Of a DNA stretch of 64,000 nt, positions 9,017 through 19,800 are shown in pieces; position 1 is the first letter of the stretch, and each line of letters opens with the position of its first letter. The stretch is taken from the NCBI RefSeq assembly GCF_012844305.1, contig NZ_JABANE010000001.1:109372-173371 (forward strand), read 5' to 3'. The notes beneath the pieces were generated by a model. The model saw nothing but the letters and a program-made list of their open reading frames with translations. It ran no database searches and was not told where the DNA came from. This stretch comes from Flammeovirga aprica JL-4 (GTDB taxonomy: Bacteria; Bacteroidota; Bacteroidia; Cytophagales; Flammeovirgaceae). The position numbers were made by a program, and so were the translations under genes.

Positions 9017-11308
9017 TTAGATTTTTATATGAAATCCCATCACCAATGTATCATCTGTTGGTTTGTTTTCGGTCATTACATCTGGATTCATCCAAAGATC
9101 TCTCTTATTTTGGATTATTTCTTTTTGTAAGGCATAATCTTTTTCAGCATTATCAATAAGTAAATCACGCAAGTTTTTTTCAAGGAATTTCTTTCCTTTC
9201 GGTCCTCCAAACTGATCAGGGAAGCCATCTGAGTACAAGTAGAATCTAAAATCTTCAGTAAGAGGAATAATGTGTTTATGGAAAGTGTATTGGAAAGGAG
9301 ATAAAGAATCGCAGACCGATCTTTTAGTTCCTTTAATGTAATGACTTTCACCATATTCAATGTAAAGTAAAGGTCTTCTTGCTCCAGAGTATTCTAAAGT
9401 CCTTTTTTTCATATCAATGGTCACTACCGCCATGTCAATGCCCACCATATCTTCATTCTGATCAAATATTTTAGTCATTATCGCATCCAGTTCCGTCAAT
9501 ATCCTATCAGGAGCAGTTATGCCGGATTGAATAATCTGATTTAATGTTTTAACTCCCAAAGTAGCCAAAAGAGCGGCTGGAACACCATGACCGGCAAAGT
9601 CCATCATGGAAATAACTATTTTATGATCTACCACAGAAACGTTATACACATCACCACTTACCTCTTGCGCCGGCTTTAATAGTATAAAATAATCATGTAT
9701 AAAGTTTTTGATTTCTTCGGGTATACTATTTAAAGATTCCTGAATAGTGGAAGCATATTGTAAGCTGTCTGTTAACTCATTATGGATTTCATTTATAGCA
9801 TTATTTTGCTTTCTGATTTTAAAATGAGCCTTTCTTAACTTTTTATTATTGATAAGGATATAAAGGCCAAATGCAGACAATACAACAATTACTAAAGCAA
9901 AAGAAAAGTTGAGCTGTTTTTGATGTCTAATAGCCTCCTCTTTTCTCTCTTTTTCTTTCTGAAGCTTATCAATTTTTAGAAGCTGATCCTTGTTGTTGTA
10001 TTTCTCATGAATTACAGCAAGGTCTCTTTTATTCGCTTCTTTTGTAAAATTAATTTCTATAATCTGTAATTTACTCTGGTATTCAAATGCTTTTTGATAA
10101 TTATTCTGAGCCGCATAAACTGTTACAAGAAGCTTATAAATATTTCTTTTTTCAGCAGTGAAATGCTCTTCACTTTCATAATAGGAAAGTGCTTTTCTAA
10201 GTACTCTTAATGAGGTAGCATAATTTTTCAAATTCAAATAGGCCTCACCTTGAATTCTAAGTGCTCTGTTAATTCCACCTTCAGCTTTTACTTCCTGAAA
10301 AAAAGTAGCACCTTTTTTACTGAAAGCAATAGCATCAGCGTATTTTTCTTGAAGCAATAAAATGTCAGAAATATTGAGATAAACTTCACCTATTCTGTAC
10401 TTTGAATTATACTTTTCAAAAGTAGCTAAGGCAACATAAAACTGATCCAGTGCCTTGTCGTACTCTTTTAACTCATGAAAAACAGCTCCAAGGTTGTTAG
10501 AAACAAGCGCCAAGCCGTATTCATCATTCAATTCGAGTCTTAAATTTTTGGAGCGAGTAAAGAAACTTTTAGCCAGTTCATGTTCCCTTGTCAGTAAATG
10601 AATCTGTCCAATGTTGTTGTAAGCAATTGCTAGGTCTTTAGGTCTATTTAATTTGTTGTTGAGTTCAGCATCTTTAATATAAAGTTGTATTGCTTTAGTG
10701 AACTTTCCTTGAATCTTATATATTGCCCCCATATTATTCAAAGCAATGGATTCACTCACGAAGTCTCCATATTTTTGACTATAGTCTATCGCTGACTGAT
10801 AGGTTTCAATTGCCTTGCCGTATTGTTTGAGTCCTTTTCTGTTTCTTGCAACTTCTAGTAAAAGTATTGCAAAGATATCTTCCTGATTGGTTTTCTTCGC
10901 CCAATGCATACTTGCTTTTGACGCAATGATCCCTTCGTCAAATTTTCGTAATCTTCTACAAGCTTTGGCTTTGACATGAAAAACCATAGCTAATGGTTGA
11001 TACATTAGTCGACGCTGATATTTTTTGATTAGGTTGTCTGATTGTATGATACAGCTATCAAACGCTCTCTCTTTATAAAGCAGCTCTATTTTTTTCTGAG
11101 AAACAGTAATTGAATCAGAAAGTACAACTTGATCTTTTGACGCCTCCAAGTTTGTTTGATTACTGCTAGAGGATACCCAATTTGAAGTTAATAAAAAGAG
11201 GCAATTAATTATTAGTAGTAATATGTTTCCGATAGTAATTAGTACTCTTAGTATTATAATATTTATAATTATATCAATATTTTCTTGTAAAAAAAAAAGA
11301 TCAGGCAA
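9017..11308 (-). CDS. TPR sensor with SpoIIE/PP2C-type phosphatase domain
   Basis: This 763-residue protein has an N-terminal hydrophobic segment (residues ~15-42). About seven tetratricopeptide repeats follow to ~residue 420, then a short coiled coil, one transmembrane helix (~466-490), a second coiled coil and a PPM-type serine phosphatase domain. In that domain metal-binding aspartates are visible in SGDVY (~549) and in MDFAGHGVPAALLA (~570). Such proteins sense a signal in the periplasm with the TPRs and dephosphorylate a cytoplasmic partner; the partner is unknown. The start is TTG, because an in-frame stop lies three codons upstream and no ATG occurs before the signal-like helix. Codons 4-7 contain a run of ten T, which could slip. 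It lies 48 bp downstream of ruvB. Confidence 0.8.
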   Translation of the reverse strand: MPDLFFLQENIDIIINIIILRVLITIGNILLLIINCLFLLTSNWVSSSSNQTNLEASKDQVVLSDSITVSQKKIELLYKERAFDSCIIQSDNLIKKYQRRLMYQPLAMVFHVKAKACRRLRKFDEGIIASKASMHWAKKTNQEDIFAILLLEVARNRKGLKQYGKAIETYQSAIDYSQKYGDFVSESIALNNMGAIYKIQGKFTKAIQLYIKDAELNNKLNRPKDLAIAYNNIGQIHLLTREHELAKSFFTRSKNLRLELNDEYGLALVSNNLGAVFHELKEYDKALDQFYVALATFEKYNSKYRIGEVYLNISDILLLQEKYADAIAFSKKGATFFQEVKAEGGINRALRIQGEAYLNLKNYATSLRVLRKALSYYESEEHFTAEKRNIYKLLVTVYAAQNNYQKAFEYQSKLQIIEINFTKEANKRDLAVIHEKYNNKDQLLKIDKLQKEKERKEEAIRHQKQLNFSFALVIVVLSAFGLYILINNKKLRKAHFKIRKQNNAINEIHNELTDSLQYASTIQESLNSIPEEIKNFIHDYFILLKPAQEVSGDVYNVSVVDHKIVISMMDFAGHGVPAALLATLGVKTLNQIIQSGITAPDRILTELDAIMTKIFDQNEDMVGIDMAVVTIDMKKRTLEYSGARRPLLYIEYGESHYIKGTKRSVCDSLSPFQYTFHKHIIPLTEDFRFYLYSDGFPDQFGGPKGKKFLEKNLRDLLIDNAEKDYALQKEIIQNKRDLWMNPDVMTENKPTDDTLVMGFHIKI

Positions 11309-11356
11309 GTTTTTTTACCCAATCTTCTTATTTCTCAATTATTGTGGGATTTGCCT

Positions 11357-12388
11357 CTAAAACAGAGTGTTTTGGGTGCCGTCAGAAGGAGGGATCATAC
11401 CCAAATGTTCATAAGCTTTGAGTGTTACTTCTCGTCCTCTTGAAGTCCTTTTTATAAACCCTTCCTGAATTAAGAAAGGCTCATAAACTTCTTCAATTGT
11501 CTCCGCTTCATCACCACAAGCTGTGGCAATTGTAGTGATTCCAACAGGACCGCCTTTGAACTTTTCAATAATAGTAGATAGGATACGGTTATCCATTTCA
11601 TCCAAACCTCCTTGGTCAACATTTAGCGCACCAAGTGCCATCTTTGCAATATCCAGGGTAATAGTACCATCTCCTTTGATTTCAGCAAAATCACGTGTTC
11701 TTCTCAATAAATTATTGGCAATACGTGGCGTGCCTCGGCTCCTTCTTGCAATCTCAAATGCTGCATCATCATTGATAGGAGTTTCTAAAATACTTGAAGA
11801 TCTTTTTACAATGGAAGTCAGTAGTTTAGAATCATAATACTGTAACCTTGCATTGATACCAAAACGAGCTCTCAAAGGAGCTGTCAAAAGGCCAGATCTA
11901 GTCGTTGCACCTATTAATGTAAAAGGATTGAGGTCAATTTGAATCGTTCTCGCATTTGGACCAGAATCCAGCATAATATCTATTCTGAAGTCTTCCATAG
12001 CGGAGTATAAATACTCTTCCACTACAGGATTCAGGCGGTGTATTTCATCAATAAATAAAACATCATTATCTTCTAAATTAGTCAGAAGACCTGCCAAATC
12101 ACTAGGTTTTTCTAAAACGGGACCAGATGTAATTTTAATCTCAGCTTCCATTTCGTTGGCAATGATGTTGGATAATGTGGTCTTACCCAAGCCCGGAGGT
12201 CCATGTAACAGTACATGATCCAGTGGTTCTCCTCTTTTTTTAGCGGCAAGAACAAATATCTCTAAGTTTTCAACAATTTTCTGTTGACCTGTGAAGTCAT
12301 CAAATGAGAGAGGTCTTAATGCTCTTTCAACATCCCTTTCTGCATCTGAAAATCCTTCATTATCTCCTTTTAAGTAATCTTCTCTCAT
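11357..12388 (-). CDS. ruvB: Holliday junction branch migration ATPase RuvB
   Basis: RuvB is the hexameric AAA+ motor that drives branch migration of Holliday junctions with RuvA. At 343 residues it is full length. Walker A is GPPGLGKTT (residues 63-71), Walker B FIDEIHRL lies near 115, and the sensor-1 region [18 protein letters not shown] is intact. The C-terminal winged-helix domain ends in the conserved TSRGREVT segment. ruvA and ruvC are not adjacent, which is common in Bacteroidota. It is divergent from the M16 peptidase gene with a 204-bp shared upstream region. Confidence 0.97.
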   Translation of the reverse strand: MREDYLKGDNEGFSDAERDVERALRPLSFDDFTGQQKIVENLEIFVLAAKKRGEPLDHVLLHGPPGLGKTTLSNIIANEMEAEIKITSGPVLEKPSDLAGLLTNLEDNDVLFIDEIHRLNPVVEEYLYSAMEDFRIDIMLDSGPNARTIQIDLNPFTLIGATTRSGLLTAPLRARFGINARLQYYDSKLLTSIVKRSSSILETPINDDAAFEIARRSRGTPRIANNLLRRTRDFAEIKGDGTITLDIAKMALGALNVDQGGLDEMDNRILSTIIEKFKGGPVGITTIATACGDEAETIEEVYEPFLIQEGFIKRTSRGREVTLKAYEHLGMIPPSDGTQNTLF

Positions 12389-12506
12389 TATTAGTGAAAA
12401 AACTTTACGTGATGTTTCTCTGTTGTGAAATCGATCTGAAATAGATAATTTCTATTGTTGTGAGCTGATTTTTACATATAAGCATTCATAAAATCGAGCT
12501 CAAAAA

Positions 12507-12514
12507 CAAAGTTA
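12507..12514 (-). promoter_or_regulatory. Candidate -7 element for ruvB
   Basis: Read on the minus strand this is TAACTTTG, a full match to the Bacteroidota -7 consensus TAnnTTTG. No TTTG lies at the usual 19-21 nt upstream, so support is partial. It is about 120 bp before ruvB. Confidence 0.3.
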
Positions 12515-12538
12515 GTAAAATGTTTGCTCTAATTTGAA

Positions 12539-12569
12539 TTTGGAAAGTGGTATAGGTCTGCTAACTTTA
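12539..12569 (+). promoter_or_regulatory. Candidate promoter of M16 peptidase-porQ operon
   Basis: TTTG at 12539-12542 is followed by exactly 19 nt and then TAACTTTA at 12562-12569. This matches the Bacteroidota primary sigma consensus TTTG-N19-TAnnTTTG with one mismatch in the last base. The expected start of transcription is about 15 bp before the ATG at 12593. Confidence 0.55.
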
Positions 12570-12592
12570 TATACTTATTATAAAATAACACA

Positions 12593-13831
12593 ATGATAAA
12601 GTTCTCGGCGTTCGAATTAGATAACGGACTGAAAGTTTATGTTCATGAAGACCATAATATAGCTTCAGCTGTTCTGAATATAATGTATGATGTGGGATCA
12701 AGAGATGAAGACCCGGAAAAAACAGGATTTGCCCATTTGTTTGAGCATCTGATGTTTGGCGGATCAGTCAACATTCCTTCTTATGATACTCCTCTTCAAA
12801 AAGTGGGAGGAACCAACAATGCATTTACTTCACCTGATATTACAAACTATTATATCACTCTTCCTGCTCAAAACCTGGAAACGGCTTTTTGGTTGGAAGC
12901 AGACCGAATGCTGAGTTTATCTTTTGACCCCAATGTGTTGGAAGTGCAACGTAAGGTGGTGATTGAAGAATACAAACAACGTTATATCAATCAACCCTAC
13001 GGAGATGTATGGCACCACTTAAGAGAATTGGCTTATAAAGAGCACTCTTATAAATGGCCAACAATTGGCAGGGAAATCAAGCATATTGAAGATGCTACGA
13101 TGGAAGATGTGAAAGCATTTTTCAATAAATATTATGTTCCTTCGAATGCTGTGATGGTTGTTGCTGGAAACGTGAAGTTGGAAGAAGTGAAGCAATTAGC
13201 AAAAAAATGGTTTGAGCCTATTCCGTCAGGTGAAAAACCAATAAGAAATATTCCTGTGGAACCTATCCAAGAAGCACCGAGAAGAAAAATTGTCGAGGAA
13301 AAAGTGCCTTTGGATGTACTTTATAAGGTGTGGCATATGGAAGGAAGATCGCAGGAGGGGTATTACACTACTGACTTAATCAGTGATTTATTAGGTAGAG
13401 GGAAGTCGTCTTTACTTTATGAAAAACTGGTGAAAGATAAAAAAGTATATTCAGGAGTTTCAGCATTTATCACAGGATCTTTTGAACCGGGATTATTCTG
13501 CATTACTGGAAAAACGGCTGATGGTGTAAGTTTGGAAGATGCAGAAGGAGAACTTCAAAGTGTTATAGATGGTTTTATTGCTTCTGAGGTCAATCCTGAG
13601 AATTTAGAAAAGGTGAAAAATCAAGCGGAATTTTCTATGACTTACGGAAAAACAGAAATTCTGCCGAGAGCCATGTCCATTGCATATGGAGCAACTTTAG
13701 GAAATCCAAACTTGATTAATGAAGAAGAAGGTAAGCTGAGAAGTGTTACAATCGATCAAATTGAATCAAAAAAGAGTACTTTATTCAACCCGAATAACTG
13801 CTCGACATTATTTTATAAGGCAAAACGATAA
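12593..13831 (+). CDS. M16 family zinc metallopeptidase (insulinase-like)
   Basis: This 412-residue protein carries the inverted zinc motif HLFEH at residues 48-52. The downstream glutamate ligand lies in VVIEEYKQR (E126 by alignment with the family). It contains one active N-terminal M16 domain and one inactive C-terminal M16 domain, as in the small processing-peptidase subunits. No signal peptide is evident, so it is probably cytoplasmic or exported by an unusual route. A catalytically dead partner subunit often follows such genes; here porQ follows instead, with a one-base stop/start overlap (TAATG). Confidence 0.9.
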   Translation: MIKFSAFELDNGLKVYVHEDHNIASAVLNIMYDVGSRDEDPEKTGFAHLFEHLMFGGSVNIPSYDTPLQKVGGTNNAFTSPDITNYYITLPAQNLETAFWLEADRMLSLSFDPNVLEVQRKVVIEEYKQRYINQPYGDVWHHLRELAYKEHSYKWPTIGREIKHIEDATMEDVKAFFNKYYVPSNAVMVVAGNVKLEEVKQLAKKWFEPIPSGEKPIRNIPVEPIQEAPRRKIVEEKVPLDVLYKVWHMEGRSQEGYYTTDLISDLLGRGKSSLLYEKLVKDKKVYSGVSAFITGSFEPGLFCITGKTADGVSLEDAEGELQSVIDGFIASEVNPENLEKVKNQAEFSMTYGKTEILPRAMSIAYGATLGNPNLINEEEGKLRSVTIDQIESKKSTLFNPNNCSTLFYKAKR

Positions 13832-14895
13832 TGAAGCAATTATCTATTTATCTGTACTTAATTTTTTTAACTGTTATTACTCCTATCAACTCTTCATTTG
13901 CTCAATTGGGAGGAAGTGAAACCTATAGTTTTTTAGGAGTTCCAACCAATGCACGTCAAGTGGGATTAGGTGGCTTTCTAGTGTCATCAGGCTTGGATGA
14001 TCCTAATGCTATGTTTTATAACTCAGCATTACTGGGAGAAAAATCAGTGAACAAAGTGACTTTTAATTACTATGATTATCACACTTCAGCTGGTTTGACC
14101 TCTCTAGGATATGCTCATAAAGTAGGTAAAGGCATAGTTGGGATAGGAATGGGGTATATGAGTTATGGTAGCTTTGATGGATTTGATGATCATGGAATTT
14201 CTACTGGTACCTATAGTGCCAATGATTTCTGGTTTCAAGGTAGCTATACAAGAACTCAAGGTGTATTTTCAATGTCTGCGGATGTAAAGTTTGCAGCTTC
14301 AACGATTGAAACTTATAAGTCAAATGCGTTGATGTTTGATTTAAATGGAGCCTTTATTCATCCAACAAAAGACCTCGTTGTTGGTTTGGTGATAAAGAAT
14401 GCAGGTTTTGTAATGAGAGATTATCAACCTAATGATAATTCAGAACTACCTTTTGATACTCAATTAGGTATCTCCTTCAAACCAGAGAGAATGCCAATCC
14501 GATTTTCTGTAACATATCATCACTTACATCAGTTTGATATTACCTATACTGACAGTTCGTTGAAAGGAGAAAAGGACGCTTTTGGCAATGATCTTTACTC
14601 AGAACCTAGTTTTGCTGACAAATTGTCACGTCATTTTAGCTTTGGCGGTGAATTTGTTTTAGGAAAAGTGCTTAACCTTCGTGTCGGCTATAATGTAATG
14701 CGTAGGAAAGAGATGGTAACCCAAGGCGTAAAAGGCTTAGCTGGAATGTCGATAGGAGCATCATTAAAGATAAAAAAGCACATAGACTTTGGATACAGTG
14801 CCGCTTGGTATCATGTGGCTGGAGCGACAAACAGTTTAACGCTGGCAGTTGCGACTTCAGGCTGGGATAAAAGAAAGAAGACGGTCATTGAATAA
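13831..14895 (+). CDS. porQ: Type IX secretion system protein PorQ
   Basis: The 354-residue product has a signal peptide ending near residue 24 (NSSFA before QLGG). A PorV/FadL-like outer-membrane beta-barrel pattern follows, with alternating aromatic and glycine-rich strands. The opening segment (YSFLGVPTNARQVGLGG) and the late segment (GGEFVLGKVLNLRVGYN) are typical of PorQ. PorQ belongs to the attachment complex of the T9SS that delivers or anchors cargo at the cell surface. The start overlaps the stop of the M16 peptidase by one base, so the two are translationally coupled. The call rests on recognised family sequence, not a search. Confidence 0.82.
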   Translation: MKQLSIYLYLIFLTVITPINSSFAQLGGSETYSFLGVPTNARQVGLGGFLVSSGLDDPNAMFYNSALLGEKSVNKVTFNYYDYHTSAGLTSLGYAHKVGKGIVGIGMGYMSYGSFDGFDDHGISTGTYSANDFWFQGSYTRTQGVFSMSADVKFAASTIETYKSNALMFDLNGAFIHPTKDLVVGLVIKNAGFVMRDYQPNDNSELPFDTQLGISFKPERMPIRFSVTYHHLHQFDITYTDSSLKGEKDAFGNDLYSEPSFADKLSRHFSFGGEFVLGKVLNLRVGYNVMRRKEMVTQGVKGLAGMSIGASLKIKKHIDFGYSAAWYHVAGATNSLTLAVATSGWDKRKKTVIE

Positions 14896-14975
14896 TAACA
14901 GAGAAGGAATACAATTCCAGAATGTTGATCAATCCATTGCTAAGAAATTGAAGTTATACAAAAGATAAACATAGC

Positions 14976-16346
14976 ATGTTAGAAAACTCATCATATTTAA
15001 CCCCAAGAGAGATTGTTGCAGAATTAGATAAATACATTATTGGTCAAGACGATGCTAAAAAGAATGTAGCCATTGCTCTTAGAAATCGCTGGCGTAGAAT
15101 GAACGTTGCCGGTGATATGCAAAAAGAGATTATGCCTAATAATATATTGATGATTGGTTCTACAGGTGTTGGTAAAACTGAAATCGCTCGCCGTTTGGCA
15201 AAGGTAGCAAAAGCACCGTTTGTGAAAGTGGAAGCTTCTAAGTTTACTGAAGTAGGATATGTGGGTAGAGATGTGGAAAGCATGGTGCGTGACCTTGTGG
15301 AACAAGCTGTGACCATGGTACAGGATCAAAAGAAAGCATTGGTAGAAGAAAAGACTTCTCAAGCTGTTGAGGATGTAATTTTGGATGCTTTGATTCCACC
15401 TTTAAAAGGAACTCCAACAACTACTACTGGAGAGTATGTTTCTCAGGATCATGAATTGAATGAGAAAACAAGAGAGCGTTTCAGAGAGAAATTGCGTGCG
15501 GGTGAGTTAGAGGAAAGAAAAATTGACGTTACTGTAGATAAAAACGGAGGTAATCTAGGTTTTATTGGTGGATCACCGATCGATGAAGGTTCTATGATGA
15601 ACATTCAGGAGATGATCAACGGTATGATGCCGAAGAAAACCAAGAAAAGAAAAATGACAATTGCTGAGGCTCGTAAAATCCTTGTAGATCAAGAAAGTTC
15701 TAAATTGATCGATATGGATGAAGTAAAGGATGAAGCAGTTCGTTTAGCAGAAAACTCTGGTATTATCTTCATTGACGAGATTGATAAAGTAGCTAGCGGT
15801 GGTAATAAGAATGGTGCAGATGTATCACGTCAAGGTGTACAGAGAGACTTGCTTCCAATTGTAGAAGGAAGTACTGTAAATACGAAGCACGGTATTGTGA
15901 AAACAGACCACATGCTTTTCGTTGCAGCAGGAGCATTCCACGTTGCAAAACCTTCTGATTTGATTCCAGAATTACAAGGACGTTTTCCAATCAGAGTTGA
16001 GTTGCAAAGCTTGACGGATAAAGATTTCAAAGTGATCTTAAGACAGCCAAAGAATGCGTTGACAAAACAATATGAAGCATTATTAGGTTCTGAGAATGTT
16101 CAGTTGTCATTCAATGAAGATGCTTTAGATGAAATCGCTCGTTTAGCGTATGAAATCAATGTAGAAGTGGAGAACATTGGAGCAAGAAGATTGCACACTG
16201 TAATGTCTCATTTATTAAATGATTTGTTGTTTGATGTGCCAGACGTAATTGGTGCTAATGCTCAGATTGTTGTTACTAAAGAGATGGTCAATGAAAGATT
16301 GTCAGGTTTGGTGAAAAACAGAGACTTAAGCCAGTATATCATCTAA
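14976..16346 (+). CDS. hslU: ATP-dependent protease ATPase subunit HslU (ClpY)
   Basis: HslU is the AAA+ unfoldase that feeds substrates to the HslV peptidase chamber. The 456-residue protein has the N-terminal TPREIVAELDKYIIGQDDAK segment. Walker A is GSTGVGKT (61-68). The inserted I-domain (about 110-240) includes the Met-rich stretch NIQEMINGMMPKK. Walker B is IIFIDEIDK, and the C-terminus ends in SQYII, which docks into HslV. The usual partner hslV is not adjacent; it must lie elsewhere if the complex functions. An 80-bp gap from porQ and a strong terminator after the gene suggest it ends this operon. Confidence 0.96.
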   Translation: MLENSSYLTPREIVAELDKYIIGQDDAKKNVAIALRNRWRRMNVAGDMQKEIMPNNILMIGSTGVGKTEIARRLAKVAKAPFVKVEASKFTEVGYVGRDVESMVRDLVEQAVTMVQDQKKALVEEKTSQAVEDVILDALIPPLKGTPTTTTGEYVSQDHELNEKTRERFREKLRAGELEERKIDVTVDKNGGNLGFIGGSPIDEGSMMNIQEMINGMMPKKTKKRKMTIAEARKILVDQESSKLIDMDEVKDEAVRLAENSGIIFIDEIDKVASGGNKNGADVSRQGVQRDLLPIVEGSTVNTKHGIVKTDHMLFVAAGAFHVAKPSDLIPELQGRFPIRVELQSLTDKDFKVILRQPKNALTKQYEALLGSENVQLSFNEDALDEIARLAYEINVEVENIGARRLHTVMSHLLNDLLFDVPDVIGANAQIVVTKEMVNERLSGLVKNRDLSQYII

Positions 16347-16379
16347 GACTGCATTAGAAAAGATAAATTGAAAATATTG

Positions 16380-16414
16380 AATCTCAATCTCATTCATTTG
16401 AGGTTGGGATTTTT
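16380..16414 (+). terminator. Terminator after hslU
   Basis: A 13-bp stem (16380-16392 with 16399-16411, including three G-T pairs) and a 6-nt loop are followed by TTT, 34 bp after the hslU stop. Confidence 0.8.
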
Positions 16415-16829
16415 ATGTTTTAGGACGAATATTAAATAAATGCAATTTTTTCTTCTAACTGTTTGAAGGATATTAAGATAAAATTATGTAATATTATAAG
16501 AGAAAATTAACCTTTTTTTCATCTTCGATAGAAAAAGATATTACATTCTACTAAGACTTTAAACAAAATATAGGACTGAAAAAGCGTTTTCAGGAGCTCT
16601 TTCTACCATCAGAACACTATAGGAAATGACCTATTATTTTTTGGGGAATTGGTTTTACTTAACTCTTCAAATTTCATTAATGCATCACCCTAATATGTGC
16701 ATCTATTACTCTAAATCAGTTTAAGGAAATTATGATAGAACGTGTATATCTCTTCAATGATTAAACTGTAAGCAAATTATCAAAGATGAACTTAAATGTA
16801 AACTTCTATTATTAAACCATCCTTAACTA
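16412..16829 (+). other. Leader region of the SusC operon
   Basis: This 418-bp AT-rich gap separates the hslU terminator from susC. It contains no gene. Two small inverted repeats are visible: CTGAAAA/TTTTCAG (16576-16593) and ATAGG/CCTAT (16619-16634), the second followed by a T run. They could form an attenuator-like leader. No match to the TTTG-N19-TAnnTTTG promoter was found, so the locus may use another sigma factor or an activator. Confidence 0.4.
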
Positions 16830-19800
16830 ATGAGACTTAAAACAATCTTATGTTGGTTGCTCTCTGTATTATCGATCTCAATATCACTTGCACAGGAAAG
16901 AGTAGTAACAGGTACAATTACCAGCGAAGGGTCCCCTTTACCTGGTGTAACAGTCGTTGTCAAAGGAACTAGACGAGGGGCTGTATCCGATGTAGACGGA
17001 AAGTATAAAATAGCACTGCAGCAAAATGACAAAGTGCTAGTCTACAATTTCATCGGTTTGAAATCACAAGAAGTAGAAGTAGGAAATCAATCCAAAATTG
17101 ATGTTTCTATGGAAGCTGACACTGAACAATTAGATGAAGTAGTGGTGACAGCCAATGCCATAGAGCGTGAAAAACGTACTTTAGGCTATTCCGTAACCTC
17201 CGTGAAAGGGGAAGAAGTAGAAAGAGTAAAGTCAACCAACTTCTTAAACTCTCTCTCCGGAAAAGTGCCAGGTGTACAGATTTCACAAGCAAGTTCAAAC
17301 CCTGGAGGTTCTACCAGAATTGTAATTCGAGGTACCAATTCATTGAGTGGAAATAATCAGCCTTTAATGGTTGTGGATGGTGTGCCTATTAGTAATCAGA
17401 ATATTGCAACAGGTAGTGGTATTCAAGGAGCATTTGATGCTGGTAATGGTGCAGGCGAAATTAACCCCGCTGATATTGCATCGGTAACTGTATTGAAAGG
17501 AGCTTCAGCCGCCGCGCTTTATGGATCAAGAGCCGCCAATGGAGCAATCATTATTACTACTAAAAGAGGAAAATCATCTACTGGACCAACTGTAAGTATT
17601 GGTACTAGTTTTAGAGCCGAAATGCCCAATAGATTACCTTCATTTCAAAATGAATATGCTCAAGGCTCTTATGGTAAATATGATAAAAGATCAGAAAATG
17701 GATGGGGTCCTAAAATTGAAGGGCAGATTGTTCCATCTTATAATTATGATGCAGATACAGCAGGTTTACCAGAAAGTCAATGGCCTTTAGAATCACTTAC
17801 TGCTTATCCGAGCAATGTAGAGGATTTCTATCAGACTGGTACGTTATTTATTAATTCCATAGATGTATCAAGTGCTACTGAAAAAGGAGATTATAGATTG
17901 GGATTCACTTCCATGAACCAAAAAGGTATTGTTCCAGGGGCAGGGTTAGACAGATATACATTTGCTATTAATGCAGGACAGCAACTTAATAAAGTCATTA
18001 AATCTAGGGTAGGTATCAACTACGTGAAATCAGAAACGAGAGGATCGGTTTCTCAAGGAGGTAACTCTCCCAATGTGTTGACAAGTATAATCAATGGTAT
18101 TCCTAGAACAACCTCTATTGATCGTTTGAAATTGGTAGATGGAAAACAAGATCCGATCGGAGTCTTTTCTAATAGCCCGTATTGGGTGGCTGAGAAAAAT
18201 GGTAATGATGTAAATCTTAACCGTTTCTTTGGATTTGGTATGCTGGAAGCACAGGCAACAGATTGGTTGAGCTTCAGAGCGAGAGTAGGTTTGGATTATA
18301 GAGTAGATAAACGATTCAGAAAATCAGCAAAGGGAACCCTTGGAGCATTAAATGGATCATTTACTAATGATGATATCACAAATACTGAATTGACGACATC
18401 TCTAATGGCTACAGTTCAGAAAAATTTCGGAGAGAAGTTCAAACTGACTGCCATTGTAGGTCATGAATATAATAGCAGAATGTTTGAAAGAAGTACGTTG
18501 GAAGCTTCGGAGCTATCTGTATCGGGAATTTATACTCCTACCAATGCAAAAAATACAACAAGCAGGACAGATTTTTCAGAGCAGAGATTATTAGGTATGT
18601 ATGGTGATGTATCATTGACTTATGATAATTATTTGACATTGAATGTGACGATGAGAAATGATTGGTCATCTACACTTCCTAAGAACAACAACTCTTATTT
18701 TTATCCTTCAGCGAGTTTATCATTTGTCTTCTCAGATGCATTCAAAATTCATAATGATATCTTCTCCTTTGGTAAGCTTCGTTTAAGTGCTGCTCAAGTA
18801 GGTAATGATACAAATCCATATCAATTGGACTATTACTATAATCCTTTATCAGAGTATTTTGGCCAATATGGTACTACTAATAATTACCCTTTCAATGGTC
18901 AGACGGCTTACTCTGCAACCAATGTTATTCCACCTGAAAATCTAGTTCCTGAAAGACAAAACTCATGGGAAATAGGTACGGAGTTGAGTTTCTTTAATGG
19001 TAGAGCGGGAGTAGATTTTACTTTCTACAACATTGAAACATCTAATCAGATTTTGGCGGTACCTACACCTGAATCTACAGGTTATAGAAGAAAAAGAATC
19101 AATGCAGGTACAGTTACCAATCAAGGTATAGAGCTATTACTCTCATTTATTCCGGTAAAGACCAATTCTTTTGAATGGAATTCTCAAATCAATTTCACAA
19201 GAAATGAAAATAAGGTTACTGAATTAGCGGAAGGTTTGGATAAGCTTCAGATTGCTTCTGGTTTTAATGGAGTTTCTGTTCAAGCAGTACCAGGAGAGTC
19301 TTTACAATTACAGGGTGTAGGTTTTAAAAGAGCTGAAACGGGAGAAATTCTAGTTGACCCTAAAACTGGTTTGAGAATGCAGGGTGATGAACAAACATTC
19401 GGAGAGATTCAGCCAGAATTCCTTTTAGGGTTCCAAAATAGCTTCACTTATAAAGGCGTGACTTTAAACTTCCTGATTGATTGGAATCAGGGAGGTAAGA
19501 TGATTTCAAGAACAGTAGGTGATTTAAGATTTGATGGTCTAGCAGCAGAAACAGCTGTTAATAGAGAGCAGGTATTTATAGATAAAAATGCTTACATCGA
19601 AAATGGAGACGGTTCTGTTAAACAAAATGATATAGCTGTGACACATCAGGATTACTGGCAAGCTTACTCTACAAGCGGTATTGCAGAAGGCTCAGTATTC
19701 AGTAAAACCTATATAAAACTTCGTGAAGTAAGTTTATCCTATGCATTGCCTAAAGCCTTGTTGAAGAAAACAGGTTTTATCAAGTCGGTGGCTGTGGGTT

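Noticed and set aside
12593..13831. M16 peptidase seen as truncated because of its 412 residues
   Set aside because: Both M16 halves are present and the reading frame runs cleanly into the coupled porQ start; small M16 subunits are normal.
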